64,000 nucleotides of DNA from Desulfobacteraceae bacterium (GCA_003599885.1 QZKW01000076.1:1-64000); one strand, 5' to 3'; shown: positions 36,114-46,290, counted from the first letter of the stretch. Numbers and translations: made by a program. Notes: generated from the letters alone by a model not told the origin.

Positions 36114-37334
36114 TTACCCAAAATCATCAAAAGCGATCATCTCCGGCTCCACACCCAGGCTGTCCAGCATGTCCCTGATCGCCGCAAGCATGAGGGGGGG
36201 GCCGCAAAGATAATATTCCACTTCCCCCGGGTCCGGATAATTTTCAAGATAATGGTCGTACAGGCATTGGTGGATAAACCCGGTCATCCCCTCCCAGTGG
36301 TCTTCGGGCTGGGGATCGGACAGCGCGATATAAAACTTGAAATTAGCATTTTGGGCTTCCAGATCCTGGAAGTCTTTTTCATAAAAAATTTCCTGCCCGG
36401 ATCGGGCCCCATACCAGAATGTCATTTTCCGCTTTGTTTTTTCCGTAATCAGCTGATGAAAAATATGACTCCGCATGGGCGCCATACCTGCTCCGCCGCC
36501 CACAAAACACATTTCCCGGTCCGTGTCTTTAACGAAAAAATCCCCATAAGGGCCGCTGAAAGTCACCCGGTCGCCAGGTTTCAGACTGAACACATAGGAC
36601 GAACCGATTCCCGGCAGGGCTTCCGGCACGCCCGGCGGCGGGGTGGCGATGCGGATGGTAAATCGGATACAGGTGTTTTCATAGGGCGGGCTGGCAAGAG
36701 AATAAGCCCTGAAAACCGGTTCGCTGGCTGATGCTTTCAGTTGCCATAAATTAAAATTTTCCCATGCCGCCTTAAACCGATCGGCCACATCAAAATCCGT
36801 AAAACGGGTCTCGTATTCGGGAATATCAATTTGAATATAGGCGCCTGCCTTAAATTCAAGGGATTCGCCCGGATCCAGTTCCAGCACCAGCTCCTTGATA
36901 AATGTGGACACATTATCATTGGACGCGACCGTGGCGTTAAATTTCCGGATACTGAAAATCTCCGGCGCAATCTTTATTTTCATGTCCTCCCGGACCTTGA
37001 CCTGGCAGGCCAGCCGGATGTGTTCTTTTTTTTCCTTTCGGGACAGATGGGGCAGTTCCGTTGGAAGAATATCTCCCCCGCCCTCATAAATTTCACACCG
37101 GCACTGACCGCAGGAGCCCCCTCCCCCGCAGGCGGACGGTAAATAAATATCTTTTCCCGACAGCGCAGACAGCAGCGTGACGCCATTAGCGACAGAAATG
37201 CTTTTGGAGGGTTCTTCATTGATGAGAATGCGCCGGTCCCCTTTTTTGACGACCTTTGCTTCAAGAAACAGCAGCATGATCACCAAAAATCCGATGACAG
37301 ACGAAAAAACCGTGATGCTGATTGCGTATATCAA
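36114..37334 (-). CDS. nqrF: Na+-translocating NADH:quinone reductase subunit F
   Basis: 406 aa with a TTG start. An N-terminal membrane helix (about residues 5-26) is followed by a [2Fe-2S] ferredoxin domain with Cys69, Cys75, Cys78 and Cys110 (SACGGGGSCGQC... RLACQV). A ferredoxin-NADP-reductase-type flavin domain (FRAYSLASPP, the FAD-binding RxYS motif) and an NADH domain (FVGGGAGMAPMRSH, WYGARS, YLCGPP) follow. NqrF is the entry point for electrons from NADH in the Nqr complex. It ends the nqrABCDEF series and is followed by the converging acyltransferase gene. Confidence 0.95.
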   Translation of the reverse strand: MIYAISITVFSSVIGFLVIMLLFLEAKVVKKGDRRILINEEPSKSISVANGVTLLSALSGKDIYLPSACGGGGSCGQCRCEIYEGGGDILPTELPHLSRKEKKEHIRLACQVKVREDMKIKIAPEIFSIRKFNATVASNDNVSTFIKELVLELDPGESLEFKAGAYIQIDIPEYETRFTDFDVADRFKAAWENFNLWQLKASASEPVFRAYSLASPPYENTCIRFTIRIATPPPGVPEALPGIGSSYVFSLKPGDRVTFSGPYGDFFVKDTDREMCFVGGGAGMAPMRSHIFHQLITEKTKRKMTFWYGARSGQEIFYEKDFQDLEAQNANFKFYIALSDPQPEDHWEGMTGFIHQCLYDHYLENYPDPGEVEYYLCGPPLMLAAIRDMLDSLGVEPEMIAFDDFG

Positions 37335-37379
37335 CCCGTTGCAACCTTTCGTAAAATTGAAATATCGGGCATAAACCGG

Positions 37380-37994
37380 CTACCCGGTCGAAATCCCGGA
37401 AAAAAGCATAAACGACATGGCCATCAGCCCGGCGACGATCATGGTCAGGCCATACCCTTCAAGCCCTTCCGGAGGATTTGCATACCGCAGCTTTAAACGA
37501 ATGGCGGCCATGGAAACAATCGCCATCATCCATCCCACCCCGGAACCGAACCCAAAAATGAGGGACTCCATAAACGTCTGATTCCGCTCAACCATAAACA
37601 GGGAAACGCCGAGAATGGCGCAGTTAACAGCGATGAGCGGGAGAAATACCCCTAGGCCGGCATAAAGCGCTGCTGAAAAACGGTCAATGAGAATTTCAAT
37701 GGCCTGGACAACTGCCGCAATCACGGCAATAAACGTGATGAATTTTAAAAAACTCAAATCCGCTCCCGGCAATCCGATCCAGTCAAGCGCGCCGGGGGCG
37801 AGCAGGAAATGATAAATCAGCCAGTTGAGCGGCGTCGTCACACTGAGCACAAATACCACCGCAAAGCCTAAACCCACAGCGGTATTGATGTTTTTTGAAA
37901 CCGCGATAAAGGAACACATGCCCAGAAAATACGCCAGCAGGATATTCCCGGTAAAAACGGAATTGACAAACAGACTGATCAGATTTTCCGTCAT
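37380..37994 (-). CDS. nqrE: Na+-translocating NADH:quinone reductase subunit E
   Basis: 204 aa with six transmembrane helices. It carries the conserved half-inverted pair of cysteines (MCSFIAVS near residue 27 and [10 protein letters not shown] near residue 120) that, with NqrD, holds a membrane-embedded [2Fe-2S] cluster. The first helix [19 protein letters not shown] and the NqrE signature [12 protein letters not shown] are clear. Its ATG overlaps the nqrD stop in ATGA. Confidence 0.95.
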   Translation of the reverse strand: MTENLISLFVNSVFTGNILLAYFLGMCSFIAVSKNINTAVGLGFAVVFVLSVTTPLNWLIYHFLLAPGALDWIGLPGADLSFLKFITFIAVIAAVVQAIEILIDRFSAALYAGLGVFLPLIAVNCAILGVSLFMVERNQTFMESLIFGFGSGVGWMMAIVSMAAIRLKLRYANPPEGLEGYGLTMIVAGLMAMSFMLFSGISTG

Positions 37995-38620
37995 TTGTTT
38001 ACGCCCCTGCCCTTTGTAAGGGTTTTTTGCAGCCAGACCATCAGGCCGATAATAATAAACGCCGCCGGGGCCAGCAGCATGAAACCGGCATCCTCATAGC
38101 CAATGGCGTATAAGGATTCCGGCACCACCTGGACCCCGAACAATTTACCGGACCCCAACAACTCTCTTATAAATGCCACACTCACCAAAACCAGTCCATA
38201 ACCGGCCCCGTTGCCCATTCCATCTATAAACGACAAATGCGGGGGATTGGACAAAGCAAAGGATTCCGCCCGGCCCATGACAATGCAGTTGGTGATAATC
38301 AGGCCGACAAACACGGATAATTGTTTACTGGTATCATAAAAATATGCCCGCAGAAATTCGTCGGTGATAATAACAAACGTGGATATCACAGACAGTTCTA
38401 CGATGATCCGGATGTTGTTCGGGATCTGCCGGCGCATCAGGGAAATGATAAAACTGGAGCAGGAAACCACAAACGTCATGGCCAGAGCCATCACCAGGGC
38501 GGTTTTCAACTGAACCGTGACAGCCAGAGCAGAACAGATGCCCAGCATTTGAATATTGATGGGGTTGTCGCCCCAGATGGGACGCAGAAAAATTTGTAAT
38601 ATCGGGTTATTTTTTTTCAT
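37991..38620 (-). CDS. nqrD: Na+-translocating NADH:quinone reductase subunit D
   Basis: 209 aa from ATG 38620, which has AGGGG about 8 nt upstream and is preferred to a longer reading. Six transmembrane helices. The conserved cysteines are in [10 protein letters not shown] (about residue 29) and [11 protein letters not shown] (about 112). The opening [17 protein letters not shown] is the family signature, distinguishing NqrD from RnfE by its NPI start and the GDNP loop. It overlaps nqrC by 14 nt and nqrE by 4 nt. Confidence 0.95.
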   Translation of the reverse strand: MKKNNPILQIFLRPIWGDNPINIQMLGICSALAVTVQLKTALVMALAMTFVVSCSSFIISLMRRQIPNNIRIIVELSVISTFVIITDEFLRAYFYDTSKQLSVFVGLIITNCIVMGRAESFALSNPPHLSFIDGMGNGAGYGLVLVSVAFIRELLGSGKLFGVQVVPESLYAIGYEDAGFMLLAPAAFIIIGLMVWLQKTLTKGRGVNK

Positions 38621-39377
38621 TTTCACACCCCTGCACTTTAGACGGGGCGTCAGACTGCATCCGGCACTGCAGGATGTTCTGACGGAACCGGATTGAAAGC
38701 GGTTCATATTCGGTTAAAATTGTCTGCAAGCCTTTTGTTAAATATTGTCCGGTCAGGGTCGCGCCGCTGATGCCGTCCACATAGTTGGACAGATTCTGTT
38801 CGGTAACGGTGTCGGAAGCCTTGCCTTTACTGACTGAAACCGATACAAACTGGTTGCTTTGATTTACGATTTTTTTCCCGGCAAAATTTTTCTGAAACCA
38901 CCGGTTTTCAATTTCGCCTCCCAGTCCGGGGGTCTCCGAATGTTTATAGACCGTGAAGCCTTTGATGGTGGCACCGTCTTTTTGAAGTGCCAGATATCCA
39001 TAGATTTTTCCCCATAGCCCTCTTGTCTCAATCGGCAGGATATAGGCATCAATCTCCTTTTGCGTATCAAGGGCCAAATAAATGGGCAGAGCCGCTTCCT
39101 GGGAAGGCTGAGCGCCCTGAAGGCTTTCAAGAATGGTACCGGTTTGATCGACGGCCAGTTGCATAATATGCTTTGAATACAGCTGGTCTACTCTCTCTGA
39201 AGAATACGCAGACTCAGGATCAATTAAACCCACTGCTTTTAGAATATTTTTCCTCCGGTCAGTTTTGATATTCTGCTCCTGGGCAGGTTTGAATATCGTA
39301 GACGCCGCAGTCAGCAGCACGCTGCATACCAGGCACAGTGCCAGGGCAAACGTGATGGATTTGAGCTGATCAGACAT
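38607..39377 (-). CDS. nqrC: Na+-translocating NADH:quinone reductase subunit C
   Basis: 256 aa from ATG 39377, overlapping nqrB by 8 nt. One N-terminal transmembrane helix (about residues 8-27) anchors a periplasmic domain that carries covalent FMN. The FMN-attachment motif SGAT is at residues 204-207 (FMN on Thr207), preceded by DGI. Other family motifs are ETPGLGGEIENRWF and the GLWGKIYGYLAL segment. The flavin would be attached by an ApbE transferase encoded elsewhere. Confidence 0.95.
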   Translation of the reverse strand: MSDQLKSITFALALCLVCSVLLTAASTIFKPAQEQNIKTDRRKNILKAVGLIDPESAYSSERVDQLYSKHIMQLAVDQTGTILESLQGAQPSQEAALPIYLALDTQKEIDAYILPIETRGLWGKIYGYLALQKDGATIKGFTVYKHSETPGLGGEIENRWFQKNFAGKKIVNQSNQFVSVSVSKGKASDTVTEQNLSNYVDGISGATLTGQYLTKGLQTILTEYEPLSIRFRQNILQCRMQSDAPSKVQGCENEKK

Positions 39378-40569
39378 TGGGAATCCTTTTGCCTGCCCGA
39401 ATGCGGATTTCGACGACATCAAACAACGGCGAAAACAGGTTCATAAATAAGATGGCAAGCATCACCCCTTCGGGAAAAGCAGGATTGATTACCCGGATCA
39501 TCACCGTCAACAGCCCGATCAGAAAACCGTATACCCATTTGGATGCCGTGGTGCCGGGGGCGGAAACCGGATCAGTGGCCATATACACTATACCAAAGGC
39601 AAACCCGCCGGCAAGCAGATGGTATAAAGGGTTGATGTTTATCCAGGGATTTAACGGCGCTTGAGAGATAAGTCCAAAACCGAAACTGGTGACCAGAAGC
39701 CCTGCCACGCCGCCCAGAATAATCCGGTAACTTGCCACTCCGGTGATGATCAGAATCAGGGCCCCGATCAGACAGCACAGGGCGCTTGAATCAGCGACAC
39801 ATCCGGGATAAAGGCCAAAAAACAGATTTGTAAGACTAAAGCCGGATTGATGGAGCTGGGATTCAAATGTTTTAAACCCAGGAGCAAGCGTGGTGATGGA
39901 GAGTGGAGTGGCCCCCGAAACCGCAGAAACCGCCGATGAGGCGGCGCCGGAAACAGCCACCCACACGCTGTCTCCGGACATTCTGGCAGGATAGGCAAAA
40001 AACAAAAACGCCCTGGCCGTCAATGCGGGGTTAAAAATATTGCGCCCGGTACCGCCGAACACTTCTTTTCCAATCACCACCCCAAAAGAAATCCCCACCG
40101 CAACCTGCCACAGGGGAACGGTGGGCGGAAGGGTCATGGGAAACAGAAGGCCGGTAACCAGAAATCCTTCGCTGATGGGATGTTTCCGGATGGCCGAGAA
40201 CAGGGCTTCCCAAAAAAAACCCACGCCATAGGAGACGATGATCAGGGGCATGACAATTTTCAGGCCGGTCGCCACCACACTGAAAAAACTTAAGTCACTG
40301 CCGATTGCCAGCCGTGAATGATACCCTGTATTATAAATTCCGAAAATCAGCGGCGGGACCAGGGCCAGCAGAACAATGCTCATAAAGCGCTTTAAATCGA
40401 CGCCATCCCTGACATAGGGGGCTTTTCCAGCCGCAATGGCCGGGGTGAAAAATATGGTTTCGATAGCTTCAAATAAAGACGCCAGCGGATAGAGCCTGCC
40501 GCCATGGGAGAAATATCGACTGTTTCTCTCAAAAAACCCCCGCAAATATGTTTCTACCCGTTTACGCAA
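39370..40569 (-). CDS. nqrB: Na+-translocating NADH:quinone reductase subunit B
   Basis: 399 aa with a TTG start overlapping the nqrA stop by 8 nt, so it is translationally coupled; the next ATG is too far in. About ten transmembrane helices. A second covalent-FMN site is in SGATPLSI, with Thr221 as the flavinylated residue. The extended N-terminus (about 55 residues, ending KAPYVRDGVDLKRFM) and the GRNIFNPALTARAF motif are typical of NqrB rather than RnfD. NqrB also forms the riboflavin and quinone site and the sodium path. Confidence 0.95.
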   Translation of the reverse strand: MRKRVETYLRGFFERNSRYFSHGGRLYPLASLFEAIETIFFTPAIAAGKAPYVRDGVDLKRFMSIVLLALVPPLIFGIYNTGYHSRLAIGSDLSFFSVVATGLKIVMPLIIVSYGVGFFWEALFSAIRKHPISEGFLVTGLLFPMTLPPTVPLWQVAVGISFGVVIGKEVFGGTGRNIFNPALTARAFLFFAYPARMSGDSVWVAVSGAASSAVSAVSGATPLSITTLAPGFKTFESQLHQSGFSLTNLFFGLYPGCVADSSALCCLIGALILIITGVASYRIILGGVAGLLVTSFGFGLISQAPLNPWININPLYHLLAGGFAFGIVYMATDPVSAPGTTASKWVYGFLIGLLTVMIRVINPAFPEGVMLAILFMNLFSPLFDVVEIRIRAGKRIPNV

Positions 40570-41911
40570 CCTGATTCAGCTCCTTGTGATAGTGTTTTCT
40601 GGCATCTTTCAGGCATTCGGCCAGTTCGATCTTGGAGGGACAGACAAACGAACAGAGACCACATTCAACACAATCCAGAAGCCCATATGCCAGGGCCTCT
40701 TCAATTTCATCGGCCCAAAGGCTTTTACAGGTAAACTGGGGCAGGATATCAACCGGGCAGACGGAAGCACAATATCCACAATTGATACAAGGCCTTATTT
40801 CTCCATGCATATCTGTATTCACGGGAAGCAAGGCGGATGAAAAGGTTGATATCAGGGTACGGGAACGGCTCAGCCGGTGAAGACCCGGTCGCAAAAAACC
40901 AAACATTTCGCTTTGAGGGGAGACATCCACAATCATGATCGATGTTTGATTCAGGTCTAAATACTTGTCAGACGCAGTCGCATCACCAGACAGAATCCCC
41001 CCAACGATCCATTGTTTATCCGGACCGATGGAAAGCCCTGCCGCCAAATCCTGCAACCGGATGCCTGTACGGGTTTTCAAATGACGGCTGTTTTCAGGGG
41101 TTCCATCGGAAAAAGCGACAATCCGATCTACGGGATAGACGCCGGTTTTCAGGCATTTCCCGATCCCGATCACATCCTGCCCATTAATATACCAGTCCTG
41201 ATTCTCAGCAGGTGTCGTTTTGGTATGATAAAGCACCACCCCGGGGTCGGTTGCCGGGTATTCCCCTGTTATCCGGTGGGTCACCGATTCATTCAGAAAG
41301 TCAAAACCCGGCGGAATGTCTCCATACCAGCAAATGTTTATCCTGTCCGACATCCGGCTCAGCGCACGAACTCCGAATGTAAAGAATTCTTCCTGCCCCT
41401 TCAGATACACCTGCGAAAGGGGCTGAAAAGGGTCGGCCGATCCGAGGGAAATCCAGATGGCGGAAGGCTGCGATTTGGGATCGGCAATGCTCCGGAAAGG
41501 CAATTGACGAATCAGCGGCCACATGCCCCTGGTCATGAGACCGGCAATCAAGGAATCGCGGCTTGTATGGTCAAGAGCTTTTTCAGTAAACGCGTCAAAC
41601 GTCTCCTGATTTTCACTTTTATCCAGAGAAATGACGATCTCTTCAATCACCCGCCTGGGTCCGTAATGAATGGCGGACACCCTGCCACCGCCGGGAGACA
41701 AAAATTTGATATCCGGATTTTTTTTGTCCGAAAAAAGCGATGAACCGATATTGACAGAATCCCCTTCCTTTACAAGGAGGAGCGGCTTCACAAATGGAAG
41801 CTTGTCGACGACAAGGGCCACTGTCTGGCTTGCAAGTCGAATCTCTTGTTGATCGGTCGGCCTTCCGGCGATTTTAAATCGCCAGCCTTTTTTGATTCTG
41901 ACGGTTTTCAT
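40562..41911 (-). CDS. nqrA: NqrA subunit with two intact [4Fe-4S] cysteine motifs (NqrA/RnfC-like)
   Basis: 449 aa from ATG 41911, which overlaps the stop of the activase gene by one nucleotide. The N-terminal biotin-carboxyl-carrier-like and Rossmann-like domains match NqrA (RIKKGWRFKIAGRP, LPFVKPLLLVKEGDSV, FLSPGGGRVSAIHYGPRRV). Near the C-terminus there are two complete CxxCxxCxxxCP motifs: Cys375/378/381/385 and Cys414/417/420/424. Textbook Vibrio NqrA keeps only a remnant of this region and carries no cluster, whereas RnfC has two clusters. The other five genes are Nqr-type, so this subunit looks like an Nqr/Rnf intermediate with extra electron carriers on the cytoplasmic side. Confidence 0.92.
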   Translation of the reverse strand: MKTVRIKKGWRFKIAGRPTDQQEIRLASQTVALVVDKLPFVKPLLLVKEGDSVNIGSSLFSDKKNPDIKFLSPGGGRVSAIHYGPRRVIEEIVISLDKSENQETFDAFTEKALDHTSRDSLIAGLMTRGMWPLIRQLPFRSIADPKSQPSAIWISLGSADPFQPLSQVYLKGQEEFFTFGVRALSRMSDRINICWYGDIPPGFDFLNESVTHRITGEYPATDPGVVLYHTKTTPAENQDWYINGQDVIGIGKCLKTGVYPVDRIVAFSDGTPENSRHLKTRTGIRLQDLAAGLSIGPDKQWIVGGILSGDATASDKYLDLNQTSIMIVDVSPQSEMFGFLRPGLHRLSRSRTLISTFSSALLPVNTDMHGEIRPCINCGYCASVCPVDILPQFTCKSLWADEIEEALAYGLLDCVECGLCSFVCPSKIELAECLKDARKHYHKELNQVA

Positions 41912-44900
41912 TATCCATGTTCTCTCATCCGCTGATGCAACCGTTGGGCGCTCTGGCAAAACGCCTCCAGTTTCGCCTGAATCACCTGGGGGAAAGGCGA
42001 CCCATCGCTTTCAATGGCAAGAAACGGTAAGTCATCCATTCCTGCCAGGATCTTTTCCAGCTTTGTTTCCGATGGTGCGGAATTCAGTTTATTTTCCCGG
42101 TTCATAATCTCGATTAAAATGGCTTCCGACATTCGGTTAGGCATACACCCGAACGGACCGATGGCGATAACTCCGCATACGTTTGTGGCTACTTCTGAAA
42201 TGGCGCTGCCGATGGTCAATATGGCCTCTCCGCTTAAATTTTCAGAAATATAGGGCTTTGCCGTATTGATAATGGATTGCAGGTGGATCGGTTTCAGCGG
42301 CAATAATCCGATATCCGAAAAGATGGATGTCATCTGATCTTCGTACCGATTCATAAACTTCTGGCGGAAGAAAAACTTGATTTTCTCGGCAATGGACATA
42401 TTTTGCCAATGCCCATCCCTGGAGAGCATATAATCAGAATATCGGATCCATTCGGTAACCGGGGAACACGCCACCGCAAACCCCATCTCCGCCAGTTTCC
42501 GGGTTAATTTCTGACGTGACAAGGAATCCCTGCGCACAAACATTTCCCCGGTCATTAAAATTCTCGGCACTTCACCGGGCGGCCGTTTCACGGGAATCCG
42601 CTGCAACTGTTTCAGCTCATACGCCAGTTGCTTCATCAAATCATCGACACTGCATTTGCTCAGGACCTTCAGCAAATTCTGTAATGCATTATTAAATACC
42701 GGCATCGCCTCTTCCGGACTAACGGCGTTGGCAAGAAGCATCGCACGCAAATCCTCCATGATGTCGGACAACACAATCGAGCACCAGGCTTTTCTATTGC
42801 TGAATCCGCTCCCCATGCTGGCATAGGTGTCATCTGAGGTCAGGGAAACAATCGCCACATCCCTCAGTTCCAATCGTTTGATCAAATCCTCCATAAATAC
42901 GCCATATTGACCGAAACGGCACGGCCCGGAAGCAGACGGCATGAAATAGGCCAGGACTTCATCGGGTTGTTGGTGGTGGTAGACATAATTCAGCATCGTC
43001 CCGGTGGTCAGAATCAGCGGCAGGCATTCCTTACAGGAAGTATGGGCCCGTCCGATTTTTAATATGGCTTCATCCGACGGCGGATGAGACGCGACATTGA
43101 ATCCGGCCCCGCGAAACACAGCAGCCAGTGACTGGGTGGCGATCCAGCCCATGGACGGGATAAGAAGCGTCACCCTCGGATCGGTCAACGCAAGACTTTT
43201 CCCATCTGATGTGGTAATTTTCGGGTAACTGTTATTCATGGATATTTTTGCGGGAACAAAAGGCGCTGACTGCTTTACCACTGGATGGGTCTCTATCACC
43301 TGACGGTATTCGCTCACAATGTCTAAAAACGCCTCGATTCGGGTTTCAATGCCGGCATCTGCTGTATGGCTGTCCAGTTCAAGGGTCAGAGAAGGTTTTC
43401 GCCCCATTATGGTGCGAAAATACCCGATTAAAAAAGAATCCGGACCACAGGAAAAATTCGTAATATATGTGGCATAAAGTTGCGGATGTTTTTCCACCAG
43501 ACGCGCTGCTTTCAGGATCATCTGGCCTGTTCCCCAGTACATATGGCGTTTGGAGGGTTCATCATCAAAAGGCAGGAAATCGTAGGGAATCACCAAGACC
43601 CCTCGTGAGGCGAACTTATGGGGAATCCCCATGTGCGCTTCTTTTACCATGGCGTTGTAGGACCGCCCGAAAACCACAACAGCGATCCGGTCCGGTTCAG
43701 TCGCCAGCTCCGCCAACATCAATCGACCGATGGCCTTCTTTTTTTCAGTATAGTCATCCTGCTGTTGCAGCGCCTGTTCAAATGCGGCTTCGGCAATTTT
43801 TCGGGATACGCCCATTTGCATGGCGGTCTCCACCATCGGCGCTTTTGCCCGCGACAGTCCCATGGCCAGATCCAGCAAAGGCGTCAGGACTGAAACCCCA
43901 TGGTCTTCCTTAAGCTTCTGAATCGAGTCCTTAAACGACGCTTTCAGATAAAATGGCTCTCCCTGAACAAAAGGGCACGTCTGGGCCATGGGGTCACCGT
44001 TTTTGACGGGAATCGAACGCAGATGAGGAAGAAAAATGAAATCAGGAGGCGGATTCCGGTTGATCAAGGTATAAAAGAAACCATGAGCGAGTTCCGCAGG
44101 ATAACAAAAAGCCGCATTCCGTTGATCAATGCCTTCTCTTGAGGGGGTGTCCGGCATCAGAACACGAAAACCGATGCCATCAAAAAAAGCGGCAAAAAAC
44201 GGATAAAAACTGTTCACCAGAAAACTCTTATTGAGACCAACGGTTCGACGGGGCGATACGGGGTTTTCGGTTGGTAATGGCGGGACGAATTCCTCAAATA
44301 ATAATTTTTCACCTGCACGAACCAGATTCAGACTGCTGATGTCATATTTAAGATCATACCGCAGATTGTAATACCGGTTGCATGCGCCGCCAAACGGATA
44401 TTGCCGGCCTTCCAGTTCAATCATGTTGATTTCGCACCGGCGGTCGCAACGGTCTTTTCCTCCGGCACAAATAAATGATTTGCCGTAACTCACCGTCCGA
44501 TGGGCCAATTGATCCAGATCAAACGTTTTTTTCCCCATTAATCCAAGGGTGATCCGTTTTTTGATTTCAAGGGCCGCTCCGTAAGCGCCCATGAGCCCGG
44601 GTTCAGGGGGAACGATGATTTTTTTCCCGGATATGGCCGCCATGGCCAGCGGCACGGCCCGGTTATAACACACCCCGCCCTGCATAAAGACTTTTTCGCC
44701 CACCGGACGGTTGCCTTTTACGCGCTGAATATAATTCATACAGATGGAATACACCAGCCCTGCGACCACATCATTACGGTCAATGCCTTCGTGAATCGCG
44801 GTTTTAATATCTGAAGAAATAAATGCCGCACATTGATCGTTGAAATTAGGCGGCTTTTTCCCGCTTAATGCCTCATCCGCAATATCTTCCAACTCTACGC

Positions 44901-46290
44901 CCAGAGTCTCATAGGCAGACTCCGCCAGAAAGGACCCGGTGCCGGCGGAACATGCCTCATTCATCGCATAATCCGAAGGCACACCGGAAGTGATATAAGT
45001 ATATTTTGCGTCCTGTCCGCCGATTTCAAAAAGAGTGTCCACTCCCGGATCAAAATGCACCGCTGCCGCCGCATGGGCAATAATTTCATTGATGATGCCG
45101 TCGGTTAACGCATGAAGGCCGGCAATCTGGCGCCCTGACCCGCAAACGCCCAGCCCGGTGATGGTGATTTCAGCCGGGTCTACGGCTTTTTTTACCTGGC
45201 GAAAAATCTCAGTATAACATTTTCGGGCCGCACCTACCGGGTCGCCATCGGTCAGCAGATAAACCGACGCCAGAATGGCATTATCCTCATGGTTGAGCAG
45301 TACCGCCTTGGTGGTCGTTGACCCCACATCCAGACCGAGAATGCAGGTGTCATTAGCCCGGGGCGTCCCTTTCACAATCTGATTGAACACAACCTGATCC
45401 TGAAATTTTGCAAGAGCCGGTAATGTCTCAAATGATGAAACTTGTGCATTAATCACATCAAGTGCCGGGGCATTAGCGGATATTTCATTTTCGAGCGCCC
45501 AAAGCGCGGCTCCCAGCGCTTCAAAATACGGGGCCTGTTCCGGAACCACCAGGCCTGGAATGGCGTCTTTTAAATACTGAATCATCATGTGATTTTGGGA
45601 AGAACCGCCGACAACCATGATATTCCGTTTGTCCACTTTTTTCAGCAATTCAATTATTTTACCCGCCATCATGCCGCACAAACCCGCAGTGACCCGGGAT
45701 TTGGGGACCCCCTTATTGATGGCATGGGTGCAATCTGATTTGCAGAAAACAGAACACCTGCCGGACACGCCATAGGGTTCTTCCGTTGCAGACCATCGGG
45801 CTGCGTCTTCAAGAGAAACGTTCATGCGGCGAAGCTGCTGCATAAAAAATTCACCGGTGCCGGAGGCGCATTTATTGCCGGTGAGTACTGTTGAAATCCG
45901 CCCCTGACGGTTCATTACATAGACCATAAAGGTTTCACCGCCGGCCGACACGACCGCAGGACAGTCTATGCCAACGGGTTTGACAAACGGATAGGCATAT
46001 TCAACGGCTTCCGGCTCAGAAAGGGTGACGAGATTTACAAAATGGCGGAACCTGCGGCCTGTCGCCGCAATACGGTCAAATTGACTGAGATTCAGAGAGG
46101 ATAGAATGGATTGGATCGTTTTTCTGGGATTCCCCTCATGGGAATAAATAGCGGTGCCAATGATGTGCACCCCGCCATCCGGAAGGGTGGAAAATCCTTT
46201 GGCATCGTGTGAGCGGCAATCCTCAACCTGAACCACTGAGATACTGGACGCACCGATACAAATACCCAAAGCCTTTGTTTTTTCGTTCAT
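41911..46290 (-). CDS. Giant activase of the 2-hydroxyacyl-CoA dehydratase / benzoyl-CoA reductase type (tandem ASKHA plus DUF2229 and dehydratase-like domains)
   Basis: 1459 aa, cytoplasmic. Two BcrAD/BadFG (HgdC-like) ATPase domains lie in tandem. The first (about residues 8-265) has CASGTGEFF (Cys141) and CSVFCKSD (Cys179). The second (about 315-585) has LGLDVGSTTTKAV, FEIGGQDAKY, ACSAGTGSF (Cys447) and NDQCAAFISSD (Cys487). In HgdC, two such cysteines per monomer of a homodimer hold one [4Fe-4S] cluster, so this protein may form that site within one chain. Next come a DUF2229 region (from about 680, SFLVNSFYPFFAAFFDGIGF) and a dehydratase-subunit-like region (about 1080-1400). Such activators use ATP to fire electrons at very low potential. 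The target enzyme is unknown. Overlap with nqrA suggests coupling to membrane electron transport. Confidence 0.85.
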   Translation of the reverse strand: MNEKTKALGICIGASSISVVQVEDCRSHDAKGFSTLPDGGVHIIGTAIYSHEGNPRKTIQSILSSLNLSQFDRIAATGRRFRHFVNLVTLSEPEAVEYAYPFVKPVGIDCPAVVSAGGETFMVYVMNRQGRISTVLTGNKCASGTGEFFMQQLRRMNVSLEDAARWSATEEPYGVSGRCSVFCKSDCTHAINKGVPKSRVTAGLCGMMAGKIIELLKKVDKRNIMVVGGSSQNHMMIQYLKDAIPGLVVPEQAPYFEALGAALWALENEISANAPALDVINAQVSSFETLPALAKFQDQVVFNQIVKGTPRANDTCILGLDVGSTTTKAVLLNHEDNAILASVYLLTDGDPVGAARKCYTEIFRQVKKAVDPAEITITGLGVCGSGRQIAGLHALTDGIINEIIAHAAAAVHFDPGVDTLFEIGGQDAKYTYITSGVPSDYAMNEACSAGTGSFLAESAYETLGVELEDIADEALSGKKPPNFNDQCAAFISSDIKTAIHEGIDRNDVVAGLVYSICMNYIQRVKGNRPVGEKVFMQGGVCYNRAVPLAMAAISGKKIIVPPEPGLMGAYGAALEIKKRITLGLMGKKTFDLDQLAHRTVSYGKSFICAGGKDRCDRRCEINMIELEGRQYPFGGACNRYYNLRYDLKYDISSLNLVRAGEKLLFEEFVPPLPTENPVSPRRTVGLNKSFLVNSFYPFFAAFFDGIGFRVLMPDTPSREGIDQRNAAFCYPAELAHGFFYTLINRNPPPDFIFLPHLRSIPVKNGDPMAQTCPFVQGEPFYLKASFKDSIQKLKEDHGVSVLTPLLDLAMGLSRAKAPMVETAMQMGVSRKIAEAAFEQALQQQDDYTEKKKAIGRLMLAELATEPDRIAVVVFGRSYNAMVKEAHMGIPHKFASRGVLVIPYDFLPFDDEPSKRHMYWGTGQMILKAARLVEKHPQLYATYITNFSCGPDSFLIGYFRTIMGRKPSLTLELDSHTADAGIETRIEAFLDIVSEYRQVIETHPVVKQSAPFVPAKISMNNSYPKITTSDGKSLALTDPRVTLLIPSMGWIATQSLAAVFRGAGFNVASHPPSDEAILKIGRAHTSCKECLPLILTTGTMLNYVYHHQQPDEVLAYFMPSASGPCRFGQYGVFMEDLIKRLELRDVAIVSLTSDDTYASMGSGFSNRKAWCSIVLSDIMEDLRAMLLANAVSPEEAMPVFNNALQNLLKVLSKCSVDDLMKQLAYELKQLQRIPVKRPPGEVPRILMTGEMFVRRDSLSRQKLTRKLAEMGFAVACSPVTEWIRYSDYMLSRDGHWQNMSIAEKIKFFFRQKFMNRYEDQMTSIFSDIGLLPLKPIHLQSIINTAKPYISENLSGEAILTIGSAISEVATNVCGVIAIGPFGCMPNRMSEAILIEIMNRENKLNSAPSETKLEKILAGMDDLPFLAIESDGSPFPQVIQAKLEAFCQSAQRLHQRMREHG

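Noticed and set aside
41012-41743. Plus-strand 243-codon frame
   Set aside because: Antisense shadow of nqrA, with no ribosome binding site or family features.
36114-41911. Rnf complex instead of Nqr
   Set aside because: NqrF with ferredoxin plus FAD/NADH domains and the NqrB and NqrD signatures are present and RnfB is absent. Only the NqrA C-terminus is Rnf-like.
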